A DNA stretch of 64,000 nt from Lamellibrachia satsuma (taxonomy: Eukaryota; Annelida; Polychaeta; Sabellida; Siboglinidae), in NCBI GenBank assembly GCA_033239005.1, contig BSQZ01000001.1, positions 33,712,688-33,776,687 of the forward strand, in the 5' to 3' direction. Each line of letters opens with the position of its first letter. Positions within the stretch are counted from its first letter, which is position 1. The notes beneath the pieces are model-generated. The model had not been told where the DNA came from, made no database searches, and worked only from the letters and a program-made list of their open reading frames with translations. The position numbers and the translations under genes are program-made. Of this stretch, positions 1 through 11,400 are shown piece by piece.

Positions 1-671
1 AAATCAGTTGAGAATGGAGTTTTATATCAAATAATTTATATCAAACAACTCTGCTAATGACAACAACTGGGACATGTTTTGAGAGAAATATCTGAGTTCT
101 TCACAATATATAGAACATTAAATCATTGGGGGTTTGCCCATAACGGATGGATTTTACCCAGCTATTTACTCAGATGTTTACTGAACTGACCTATATAACA
201 TGAGATTAATTGTCAATAAAACATTGTCAGTTTCTCAGATAAAATTTACTTGGACTCTCTCAGTTATGGAACCAACTCTATAGAATTCACTAACAAGGAG
301 TTAGTTTTAGGCTAGTAGAAAACTACAATTTCACCATCACCATCCAGCTAGAGTAGGTGTGTTGTCTTACTCCTTTCAGGGTTTCACCTATGACCCCAAA
401 AAACTACTATTTTTTTCAAAATTCTCCCCACTTACCAGGTACCTTTCAACAATCGAATTACCCGTTGTACTTATTATGTAGTTGTTCGTATCGCCTTACG
501 AATGCAAAATGGTTTGCATTGTTTTTTCTTCGATTGTTCAAATTTACGTAATACAAGGGCAAGACTAGACGGGTATTTTTGTTAGTCTTTGTAACTGTGG
601 GGGTGCAAAACGTTGCGATCATTTCAACCAGTTCAGTGAGTGAAAAATGTATATTGTATATCTGTCCACAG
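1..671 (+). other. AIMP1 intron, no recognisable feature
   Basis: This stretch lies upstream of the last AIMP1 exon and ends in an acceptor (TGTCCACAG). I see no coding similarity or clear repeat in it. The short open frame at 357-551 resembles nothing I recognise. Confidence 0.5.
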
Positions 672-841
672 GTACACCCGATCCCCAGCTGAATCCCAAG
701 AAGAAAATCTGGGAGGCAATTAAGCCCGGGCTGCAGATAAATGGAGCAGGAGAGGCGACGTACAAGGGTGCCGTCTGGAGGGTGGAAGGGAAGGACGAGC
801 CATGTAAAGCACCCTCTATGACCAACTCACCTATCAGCTAG
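672..841 (+). CDS. AIMP1: AIMP1 (p43/EMAP-II) last coding exon, partial gene
   Basis: C-terminal exon of the aminoacyl-tRNA synthetase complex scaffold AIMP1, whose C-terminal third is the EMAP-II tRNA-binding domain. Visible are LNPKKKIWE, ATYKG and the closing pattern C-(R/K)-A-x-S/T-M-(S/T)-N-S, all characteristic of the AIMP1/EMAP-II C-terminus and distinct from the TyrRS homologue. The exon starts after TGTCCACAG in phase 1 (two bases, GT, complete a codon) and ends with TAG at 839-841. The rest of the gene is left of the window. The gene is tail to tail with FBXW7. Upstream exons cannot be checked, so a processed fragment is not strictly excluded, although the clean acceptor argues for a real exon. 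Confidence 0.85.
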
Positions 842-913
842 CTATGGAACTACTTGTGTCTTCAACGAGTGTCTTGAGAAAATGGCGCATTTAAAAAGTT
901 GTTGTGTATGAAC

Positions 914-919
914 ATTAAA
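914..919 (+). promoter_or_regulatory. Candidate AIMP1 poly(A) signal ATTAAA
   Basis: ATTAAA lies 73 bases after the AIMP1 stop codon, just before a minisatellite. Position and hexamer fit a polyadenylation signal. There is no transcript evidence. Confidence 0.35.
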
Positions 920-954
920 GTGGATCATGTTGTAGAAATGTACACTTGGTGTAG

Positions 955-2155
955 TATATTTGAAAAGAATATCAAACAGAGAACTCTCACAATATCAAAC
1001 ACAGAGGACTATCGCAATATCAAACACAGAGGACTCTTACAATATCAAACACAGAGGACTCGCACAATATCAGAAACAGAGGACTATCGCAATATCAAAC
1101 ACAGAGGACTCGCACAATATCAAACACAGAGGACTCTCACAATATCAAACACAGAGGACTCTCACAATATCAAACACAGAGGACTTGTACAATATAAAAA
1201 ACAGAGGACTATCACAATATCAAATACAGAGGACTCTCACAATATCAAACACAGAGGACTCACAATATCAAACACAGAGGACTCGCACAATATCAAACAC
1301 AGAGGACTCGCACAATATCAAAAACAGAGGACTATCGCAATATCAAACACAGAGGACTCGCACAATATCAAACACAGTGGACTCTCACAATATCAAACAC
1401 AGAGGACTCTCACAATATCAAACACAGAGGACTCTCACAATATCAAACACAGATGACTCTCACAATATCAAACACAGAGGACTCTCACAATATCAAACAC
1501 AGAGGACTCTCACAATATCAAACACAGACGACTCTCACAATATCAAACACAGACGACTCACAATATTAAACACGGAGGACTCTCACAATATCAAACACAG
1601 AGGACTCTCACAATACCAAACAAAGACGACTCTCACAATATCAAACACAGAGGACTCTCACAATATCAAACACAGAGGACTCTCGCAATATCAAACACAG
1701 ACGACTCTCGCAATATCAAACACAGACGACTCTCACAATATCAAACACAGAGGACTCGCAATATCAAACACAGAGGACTCACAATATCAAACACAGAGGC
1801 TCTCACAATATCAAACACAGAGGACTCGCAATATCAAACAGGACTCTCGCAATATCAAACACAGGACTCTCGCAATATCAAACAGAGGCTCTCACAATAT
1901 CAAACACAGAGGACTCTCGCAATATCAAACAGAGGACTCTCGCAATATCAAACACAGGACTCTCGCAATATCAAATACAGAGGCTCTCACAATATCAAAC
2001 AGAGGACTCTCACAATAACAAACAGAGGACTCTCACAATATCAAACACAGAGGACTCTCGCAATATCAAACACAGAAGACTCTCGCAATATCAAACACAG
2101 AGGACTCTCACAATATCAAACACAGAGGACTCGCACAATATCAAACACAGACGAA
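955..2155. repeat. Minisatellite, ~25-bp unit, ~47 copies
   Basis: Tandem copies of a unit containing AATATCAAACACAGAGGACT, about 25 bp with 1-6 bp length variants, start about 110 bp after the AIMP1 stop. The open frames of 185 and 352 aa across it are repeat artefacts. If the 914 poly(A) signal is not used, the array would lie in the AIMP1 3' UTR. Confidence 0.95.
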
Positions 2156-2229
2156 TCGCAATATGGAAAAAATTTTGTAACTTGGCAAGACTGTTCCATA
2201 TATCCAATGTTCTTTATATCCTTAGGTAT

Positions 2230-2710
2230 AAGGGAGGGTGACCACTAGGGCAGGGTAGGACGAGAGAGGGTGACCACTAGGGCAGGGTAGGACAAGAGAG
2301 AGGGTGACCACTAGGGCAGGGTAGGACGAGAGAGAGGGTGACCACTAGGGCAGGGCAGGACGAGAGAGAGTGCGACCACTACGGCAGAGCAGGACGAGAG
2401 AGAGGGTGACCACTAGGGCAGGGCAGGACGAGAGAGAGGGTGACCACAAGGGCAGGGTAGGACGAGAGGGTGACCACTAGGGCAGGGTAGGATGAGAGGG
2501 TGACCACTAGGGCAGGGCAGGACGAAAGAGAGGGTGACCACTAGGGCAGGGCAGGACAAGAGAGAGGGTGACCACTAGGGCAGGGCAGGACGAAAGAGAG
2601 GGTGACCACTAGGGCAGGGCAGGACGAAAGAGAGGGTGATCACTAGGGCAGGGCAGGACGAGAGGGTGACCACCAGGGCAGGGCAGAACGAGTGAGGGTG
2701 ACCACCAGTA
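2230..2710. repeat. Minisatellite, 28-34-bp unit, ~15 copies
   Basis: Purine-rich tandem repeat with the core GTGACCACTAGGGCAGGG followed by a variable GACGAGAGAG tract. It is intergenic between the convergent AIMP1 and FBXW7 genes. Confidence 0.93.
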
Positions 2711-3236
2711 TATTTTAATATATTTGAATTTCTGGGGGGCTTCGACATATCCTGCCTATAGTGGAGCGTATCGTAATAATAATTAATAATAGTAAATACA
2801 CATATCATGACTAATTTGAAATATGATAATATTAAACAGTCAAATTAAATTTAACTTTAAAAGGCACCTCTCCTCTATCTCCAATGAATCACACGATATG
2901 GTGGTGGAGTACCACCAAAATTACTTCAAAAACAAAAATAAATTAACACAAGATAGGTGCTTGGTGTATATTATTTACAGAAAAAAAAGAACATGACTTG
3001 CAGTGAGACAGTTGTTTTATCCAAAATTATTATGTTTTGAGCTTTACAAGAAAAATACAAGTAAAAACGAAACACAGCTCATGTTATACCTTTCACTTGA
3101 ATGTATGTACGTGTGTGTATGTTAGCAAATTTTCAGCAATGTATGCATACAGGAAAATTAGTGTACATTAAAATTACAAGTGAACTAGGACTAATTATTA
3201 ATTAACCATCACATTTGCGAGGCATGGCCTTGCACA
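2711..3236. other. AT-rich intergenic stretch
   Basis: No coding similarity, RNA gene or clear repeat seen. It separates two minisatellites between AIMP1 and FBXW7. Confidence 0.5.
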
Positions 3237-3450
3237 CCAACAAGGGTGCCTTGTGCACCTACTGGTGTGCCTTGTGCACCTACTGGTGTGCCTTGTGCAC
3301 CTACTGGTGTGCCTTGTGCACCTACTGGTGTGCCTTGTGCACCTACTGGGGTGCCTTGTGGACCTATTGGGGTGCCTTGTGCACCTACTGGGGTGTCTTG
3401 TGCACTTACTGGGGTGTCTTGTGCACCTACTGGGGTGAGAAGAGGCCAAA
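3237..3450. repeat. Minisatellite, 21-bp unit, ~10 copies
   Basis: Tandem copies of a 21-bp unit with core TGCCTTGTGCACCTACTGG. Because 21 is divisible by three, several frames stay open on both strands, including a collagen-like one on the minus strand. None has a gene context. Confidence 0.93.
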
Positions 3451-5516
3451 TAAGCACATTTGCTCATGAAAAATCACCAGAAGGTTAATTACACTGTAAT
3501 TGACAATTTAATGTTTAATTACATTTGACAGGGTCATCACAGGCACGTTCCTGACAATCCTGTTTACAAGGTCAACTCCTGGACCAGTCACATGAAAGAC
3601 ATTATTACAAAGAATCGCGCATAAAAAGGGGATCATAGTTGAACAAAATTAATCGAACCAAACAAAATAACATAATTTTAACTGACCAGTTGTGATTGCA
3701 ATACATTTTTTTTTACCTCTAACTGACCACACCAATGGCATTTACAAAATATAAAGTAAATTTGCCTAAAATATCACCTCAAAATATTTCCTATTAGTAA
3801 TTAGTAGTAATAATGATAACACTGCTGTGGTAGCAATGATAGTAGTAGTGGTCAGTCATACAATTGTAGTAGATGTGGTGATGATGACTAGGTCTAACAC
3901 TGCACAGTAAAACCTGCTATAGCAAACATGCAGTGTGCAATTCACACTTAAACTTAGTTCCAACTAAACTTGATTAAGTTTACAAGTTTAACAGCCCCTC
4001 TATGCTGCACACAATTCTCCAACACTGTTTACTGTACAGAGGTTTCACTGTGTTTAATACCTGCCTGTGGAGTACACAGCTCCCTCCTGTCTGGCTACAC
4101 AGTGTACATGAGAGAGCATGGCTGTTTATTCTACATTACAAAGGCATTGCTTAAACTAATGGGAAATGGAAGAAGCTTGAATAGTTTTACACATACATAT
4201 ACTCATTGTATAAGTATACTTGTATAAGTGCGTATAAGTATACTTGTATAAGCATGTGTACCATTGTCCATACACTTTGTGCATTCCACTAATTATGCAA
4301 TATGAAATACCTTTTTAAAATAGACCTAATTTAGGCATATTATATTTACATTACAACACATAAACATATTATATTTACATTACAACACACAAACATATAT
4401 TTACATTACAACGCACAAACAAAGTAACAAAACACTAACTGATATTTACACAACAGAAAAAAGACATGGGACACGCAGTGTCAATGTCACCCCACTTTGT
4501 CCAACAGTCAAGTTCACAACCATTCAAGGTCAACAGGTAGAATCATCGTCACCACAGCTATGCAGGGGTCAAGGTCACTGAGACAGAGATCAAATGGGAC
4601 AAAACATTTATCACCAGGAGTTTATACCCAGCATGCACCGCGATGGGTAAGTAAAGACATCTTAACAGAGACCTCCGCCTGCTACATCATTACAACGCCC
4701 GACACATGAACAAAACAAACAGTTTGATTTATCACACACAATATAGCAGACCATCACATTGTATCACACAGCACTTAATATCAACATGCATGTCACCACA
4801 CATGCACATCACCCCGCCCATACGTGCATGTCACCCCGCCCACACGTGCATACAACCCCATACATGCAAGTCATCCTACCCACGTCACCTCACGAATCTT
4901 GCCGTACATGCATGTCACCCCATGCCCGTAATGGCCCCACACATATACGTGCATGTCACCCCGGCCATACATACATGTCACCCCATGCCTGTAATGGCCC
5001 TGCCCTAAACCCCTAACAAAGTTTGACACAGATGCAAGTGAGATTACCCACTGCAAGTGAAGAGCACCACTGTTAGTGAGCTCCACGTACACAAAAATAT
5101 TTACATATTTCTTAGCCTGCCTTCTAGAAGGAACGGTGAAGCCACACTGAACACCATGATGCAGTTATCTGAAGGAACTGTAGCTGGTGAAACCTGAACT
5201 AGAGAATCTGGAGTTACATAGAGTGATAAGAAATGTTTCATGCACTCCTAGAAATAGTTACCTTCTCTGTCACTAACGCATTCCACTGTCAATGAGAGGT
5301 AATGCATAGAAACTTCCCTGGCAGGAACTATACAAATGAGGTACAAGTTTTAGAATGATGTTGGATCAATTCCAGACTAGTTTACACTAAGCCACTGTGT
5401 GCAGTGAAAGGACACACACATCTGTGTCTTCAAGAGAAGCGATCTTCACCTTTTCTCTTTCAGGGTCAACCGCACAACCTGGTTCCATCAGCACAGTTTA
5501 TGTTGCCGTCTGACTG
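3451..5516. other. FBXW7 3' UTR and downstream region
   Basis: Follows the FBXW7 stop codon on the minus strand. It contains an imperfect pyrimidine-rich tandem repeat with CATGTCACCCC cores at about 4790-5000 and short direct repeats at about 4330-4430. No further exon was recognised. The poly(A) site was not identified with confidence. Confidence 0.4.
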
Positions 5517-5824
5517 TTACGACAACCGTTTTATAAGCATAGTACCAGCGCTGCCACCATCATCGAGCACGTCAAAGTCCAGAACGAGCAACTTGGTTTC
5601 CTCGGTTCCATTGCGACTGCCGACCGCGCACACAAGCTTGGTGTTGTTGCAGCGAATGCGCCAGACGACTCCCCCACTACTGCCGCTCTCCAGGGCCACC
5701 AGGTTACGCAGGAACTCTCCTGTCCGTAAGTCCCAGATCTTCACTGTGCCGTCATCACTCGATGTGATCACAAACGTCTTGTTGAACTGGAGACAGGTGA
5801 CCGCGCTCTGGTGCTTGTTTGGGC
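5517..5824 (-). CDS. FBXW7: FBXW7 coding exon 12 (last WD40 blades, stop)
   Basis: Begins [14 protein letters not shown] and ends after LLVLDFDV with a 17-residue tail ([16 protein letters not shown] end) where human has only DMK. It carries blades 7-8, including [11 protein letters not shown]. The acceptor is CCCTTGACAG and phase 1 matches exon 11. Confidence 0.95.
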
Positions 5825-6267
5825 CTGTCAAGGGACACAATACCAATCAACACTTTTCTAACAAACCTGTTGGTTATGTGTGAATCAAAAGAACTAATTT
5901 ATTTAGCAGCATCAATATCAATGGGAAATTCTCTACATTTTTGTCGTATATTAATATTTGGCCTCTTTTTTATTAGTTGATACACCCTGTTTTTAGTATT
6001 TTTAGTACTGGACACACCGTACGGCCGCAACGTGTCCCATGAGCACATGTAGACACTGACCAGTGTCAATGTTCCAGACTCGCAGTGTTGCATCTCTTGA
6101 CCCACTGACCACTCTACACAAAGACACATTAATAATAATATATAATTCTTACAGTGTGCAATATCCTTAAAATGTTCAAAATGCTTTACATAATTAATTA
6201 ATTATATAAAATTATAAGTAATGTTTATGAATGTCTATGAACAAAACTAAATACAAGATCAATAAAA

Positions 6268-6304
<37 letters not shown>

Positions 6305-8390
6305 ATAAATTGATGTGACATAAGAAAAGGTGAAATATTCTGCCTACCCGATATTTTCATTTTATAGAAAAATCTTTTATACATTTTCATATTTTAACAT
6401 GAAATGTCATTCCAAATCATTCCAAATAAAATATATTCTTAAAAACATTGTTTTTGCACATTTTTTCGGTCCAATAGCGCAGTCAGCGGCTTATATAATC
6501 GCTCACTGCAGATGCAATTTGTAATTTTTAGTAAGTATGATATTGTATAATATCCATACTGGTTGGGGGGGTTAACTGTAGACAAGTATTATATTTCTCA
6601 CCCCCTTTCCAACACACTTGTTTAATTACACCTAAATGTCACATCGCAAATTATGTTATATTTTGCTATTATGAATATGTACTGTTAGTTGGAAATATAT
6701 TATTGATAGATTGGTTCTTTGATAGAATGATATAAATTAAGGTGGTCAATATGACTTGTGGTGTAAGAGTTCTGGTTAGTGCAGTGGTTACCCACTCACC
6801 CTGGAGGGTCTGCAGACACAGTCCAGTGGTGATGTCCCACACTTTGATGGTCGAGTCAGCGTTGCCGGACACAAGTATGTTGTCCTTGAGCTCCATGCCA
6901 CTGGTCAAGGACTGGTGACCAACCAGGGTGTGCAGACAGTTGCCTGTCTCCACGTCCCACACGCGGATGGACGTGTCCAGGGAGCCACTCACTATGTGCA
7001 CCCCGTCAAACTGCACAAACAGAATAATAATAATACAATTTATTTCCACCACCAATACATCTTTGTACATCTTTATACATAGTTATATATAAATTCATGT
7101 TAAGTTCTTTGAACAAACAAGAAAAAGTAAAGCAGAAAACTAATTTGAAGCTTCCCCTAGCATTCGCTAACTACACGAATGATCCAAACTAATACTAAAA
7201 ACATTTAACTACAGAACAATCAAAATAATGGTAATTTTTCAGCACGTGAAAGTACCCAAAACAAAGTCCACAAGGCTAGGGGAGCTTCCAACAAAACAAA
7301 GTCCACAAGGCTAGGGGAGCTTCCAACAAAACAAAGTCCACAAGGCTAGGGGAGCTTCCAACAAAACAAAGTCCACAAGGCTAGGGGAGCTTCCAACAAA
7401 ACAAAGTCCACAAGGCTAGGGGAGCTTCCAACAAAACAAAGTCCACAAGGTTAGGGGAGCTTCCAACAAAACAAAGTCCACAAGGTTAGGGGAGCTTCCA
7501 ACAAAACAAAGTCCACAAGGCTAGGGAGCTTCCAACAAAAAAAGTCCACAAGGTTAGGGGAGCTTCCAACAAAACAAAGTCCACAAGGTTAGGGGAGCTT
7601 CCAACAAAACAAAGTCCACAAGGTTAGGGGAGCTTCCAACAAAACAAAGTCCACAAGGTTAGGGGAGCTTCCAACAAAACAAAGTCCACAAGGCTAGGGG
7701 AGCTTCCAACAAAACAAAGTCCACAAGGCTACAGAAGCTTCCAACAAAATAAAGTCCACAAGGCTACAGAAGCTTCCAACAAAACAAAGTCCACAAGGGT
7801 ACAGAAGCTTCCAACAAAACAAAGTCCACAAGGCTACGGGAGCTTCCAATCAAACATAATCTTCCTCTCCGTAACATTTGGCACAATTCAAGGGTATGAC
7901 AGCATTTTCAAATCTTCAGTTTATATGTGCTAGAGTATAAAGTAATGTTCTCTGGAAAGAAGCATGTATTTACAGGATATTTTATCGACTCTAAAACAAG
8001 AGACATTCACCTGTAGGGAGTAGACCCTGTTTGTATGGCCCTGCAATGTATGTAGACACGCTTCTGTTTCTGGGTCCCAAACCTTGACCATGTAGTCGTA
8101 GGCCCCACTGACCACGCGATGACCATCATACTGGACACACCGTACGGCCGCAACGTGTCCCATGAGCACATGTAGACACTGACCAGTGTCAATGTTCCAG
8201 ACTCGCAGTGTTGCATCTCTTGACCCACTGACCACTCTACACAAAGACACATTAATAATAATATATAATTCTTACAGTGTGCAATATCCTTAAAATGTTC
8301 AAAATGCTTTACATAATTAATTAATTATATAAAATTATAAGTAATGTTTATGAATGTCTATGAACAAAACTAAATACAAGATCAATAAAA

Positions 8391-8449
<59 letters not shown>

Positions 8450-11400
8450 ATAAATTTATGTGACATAAGAAAAGGTGAAATATTTAAATAAGAATAAAAA
8501 CAACATAAAATACAATGTTGTAATTCGAGTACTATTAAAAAAGGATGATAAAGAGAAAAAAATGTCATTTATAAACCAGACAAAACATTACGGTCATATC
8601 TACCTAGTATTCAATACAATACATATATTTTATATAAAACTGCATTAAATATTAAAGTAACTGTCATTAGGCCATTACTGAATCAGGATTTTCTATGCAA
8701 AATGCATATATGTAAATGTTAGTGGCTATTAACTGATATTCCACTGGAATCCAACAAAAAAGATATGTGTTGATGAAATCAAAGCAGTTAAAAAATAATT
8801 TAAGGGTTTGTTCCATGATTTTGCAAATTTTTTTTTACAAATGAACTATGAATTTTTTTTAAACGAGTTTGAAATAAGACAAGCGAAACAATAAAATTTA
8901 GGGAGCTTGAATATTTGTAATATTTGTAACGAGGAAATGAGGAACGAGGGTGGAGGAAATAAAGAAATGCACTCACACGCCACGGTGCAAGTGCATGCAG
9001 CGTACGGTGGATGTGTGTCCATACAACGTGTGCATGCACTGACCAGTGTCTGCGTTCCACACCTTCAGTGTGCGGTCAGTCGAGCCACTGATGATGAGGT
9101 TGCCGGCCATCTGTGATGACCACACCCCACCCGTGTGACCGACCAGTGTTCGCAGACACTGCAACAGTACACAGTAAGACAATACATGGTAAGACACAGT
9201 ACAACTTTCCATGTGACTATCCACAAAACCACACCAGGCAGCATTTCTAAGATTATTTGGTTACCATAGTCACCATCATGCAAACTGATTATAATGTGTG
9301 ATCTTCTTTTCATACAGACATAATACACTTGTAAATTAGGTCAAGCTAGGATGAGTAGTTTTTTTAAATATGACAGATTAAAATAATTTATTATGAAATT
9401 TCACGACCAGTCTTAAGCTGATGTTCCTTCCACCAGGAGTCCATACAGCAAGATGACACTGTATGACGCAGTGACACGTCTAAACCAACTGACACAGAAA
9501 CACACGGGCAGATGACACTGTATGTCGCAGTGAAACGTCTAAAGCAACTGACACAGAAACACAAGGACAGATGACATTATATGTCACAGTGACATGTCTA
9601 AACCAACTGACACAGAAACACAGGGACAGAAGACACTGTATGTCGCAGTGACACGTCTAAAGCAACTGACACAGACACACAGGGACAGATGACATTATAT
9701 GTCACAGTGACACATCTAAACCAACTGACACAGCAACACAGGGAAAACACTGTGTTTCGCAGTGACATGTCTAAAGCAACTGGCACAGAAACACAGGGAC
9801 AGATGACACTATATGTCACAGTGACACGTCTAAACCAACTGACACAAAAACACAGGGACAGAAGACACTGTATGTCGCAGTGACACGTCTAAAGCAACTG
9901 ACACAGACACACAGGGACAGATGACACTATATGTCAGTGACATGTCTAAACCAACTGACACAGAAACACAGGGACAGAAGACACTGTATGTCGCAGTGAC
10001 ACGTCTAAAGCAACTGACACAGACACACAGGGACAGATGACATTATATGTCACAGTGACACGTCTAAACCAACTGACACAGAAACACAGGGACAGAAGAC
10101 ACTGTATGTCGCAGTGACACGTCTAAAACAACCAACACAGAAACACAGGGACAGATGACACTGTATGTCACAGTGACACGTCTAAACCAACTGACACAGA
10201 AATACAGGGACAGATGACATGTCTAAACCAACTGATACAGAAACAAACTAAACCAACTGACACAGAAACACAAGCACATATCTAATCACCTAAACTGCTC
10301 TTTTTAATCAGGTGAAAATTCACTACAGTCATTATTAGTTTGACTGGTGAAGTAATGAATAATAAATTTCTTGTACATATACCGCCCCATTCAAGTAATT
10401 GTTCTGTGGCATTGTACAGTCATCAGGGTTGGCACGTTTTTCCCACCCCAATCAATCAAAAGTCAATACCATCCTGGAAAAAAATCTCAAATAGTGGTAA
10501 AAACCAGGACAAACAGAAAAACTCTTAAAAAGCTACTGATATCACCAAAATGAATACTTCATAAATTTTGGACAATTAAATATAGTTTGACTTAAAACAG
10601 CAAAAAAAATTACATTCTAAAATATATTACTCTGTCAGTTGTCTACTACCAATGCTGTTATGCGCTAACCTCAACTTGCTGCTAACACAATAAACTTACA
10701 TTCTGAGGAACACAACTTCAGAAATATAACATGAAATACGTGAAGAATAAGACCTGAAGCATCCCGTGAATAACTCTCATCCCGTGGATAACTCTCATCC
10801 CGTGGACTTCCTGCTTTAAACAAATAAAAGGATTATAGCCTGAACTGGCAACTAGTACAATGGTTCGCTTAAGATGGATATTAACTATCTTTTCAAGTGG
10901 ACTAGATTTAATTACAGGAACTAGCCATTGTTAATATCAGTTATGGATATTTTTCCTGGTTTATGGCAGTTTGTACTGGTAAATACAGGTAAATACCGTG
11001 TTCCCAAGTTTTCCCTGTCCAAAACCAGATTTTCGAGGGAACGTGCTAACCATGACAGCAGTGTATACATAACAAATCTGCAATTATCATGAGTAAACTA
11101 CAGTAATATAACTTATATAATTAATAAACACTATGTAAAAGCTGTCTTTGTAAATATTAAATAAATTAATAAAATAAAATATGTGTAGCTCCATGGACTC
11201 ACCTTGCCAGTAACCGCTGACCACACCTTGAGGGTGTTGTCATCCGAGCCACTGACCACTCGACTGCCTGAGAACTCAAGGCATGTGATCACATGGTCAT
11301 CGTGGCCTTTGAGCATCTGTCAAGGAGGCAACACCAGCACATTGTTAACCACAACATCTGTTCATTTTACACCATCACTGCTTGATTGGTTTCGATCTGT

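Larger units (their letters stand above)
5825..6799 (-). other. FBXW7 intron 11
   Basis: Contains the duplicated exon-10 fragment (6006-6339) with its TA tract. The remaining AT-rich sequence shows nothing recognisable. Confidence 0.6.

Noticed and set aside
899..2018. Frames of 185 and 352 aa rich in QYQTQRT
   Set aside because: 25-bp minisatellite downstream of the AIMP1 stop.
3209..3457. Collagen-like or silk-like minus-strand peptide (GAQGTPV repeats)
   Set aside because: Follows from a 21-bp intergenic repeat open in several frames. No signal peptide or flanking exon.
5899..6129. Apparent separate small gene matching FBXW7 antisense frames
   Set aside because: It is the duplicated exon-10 fragment read in a wrong frame. 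The true frame ends in TAA after VRCVQY.
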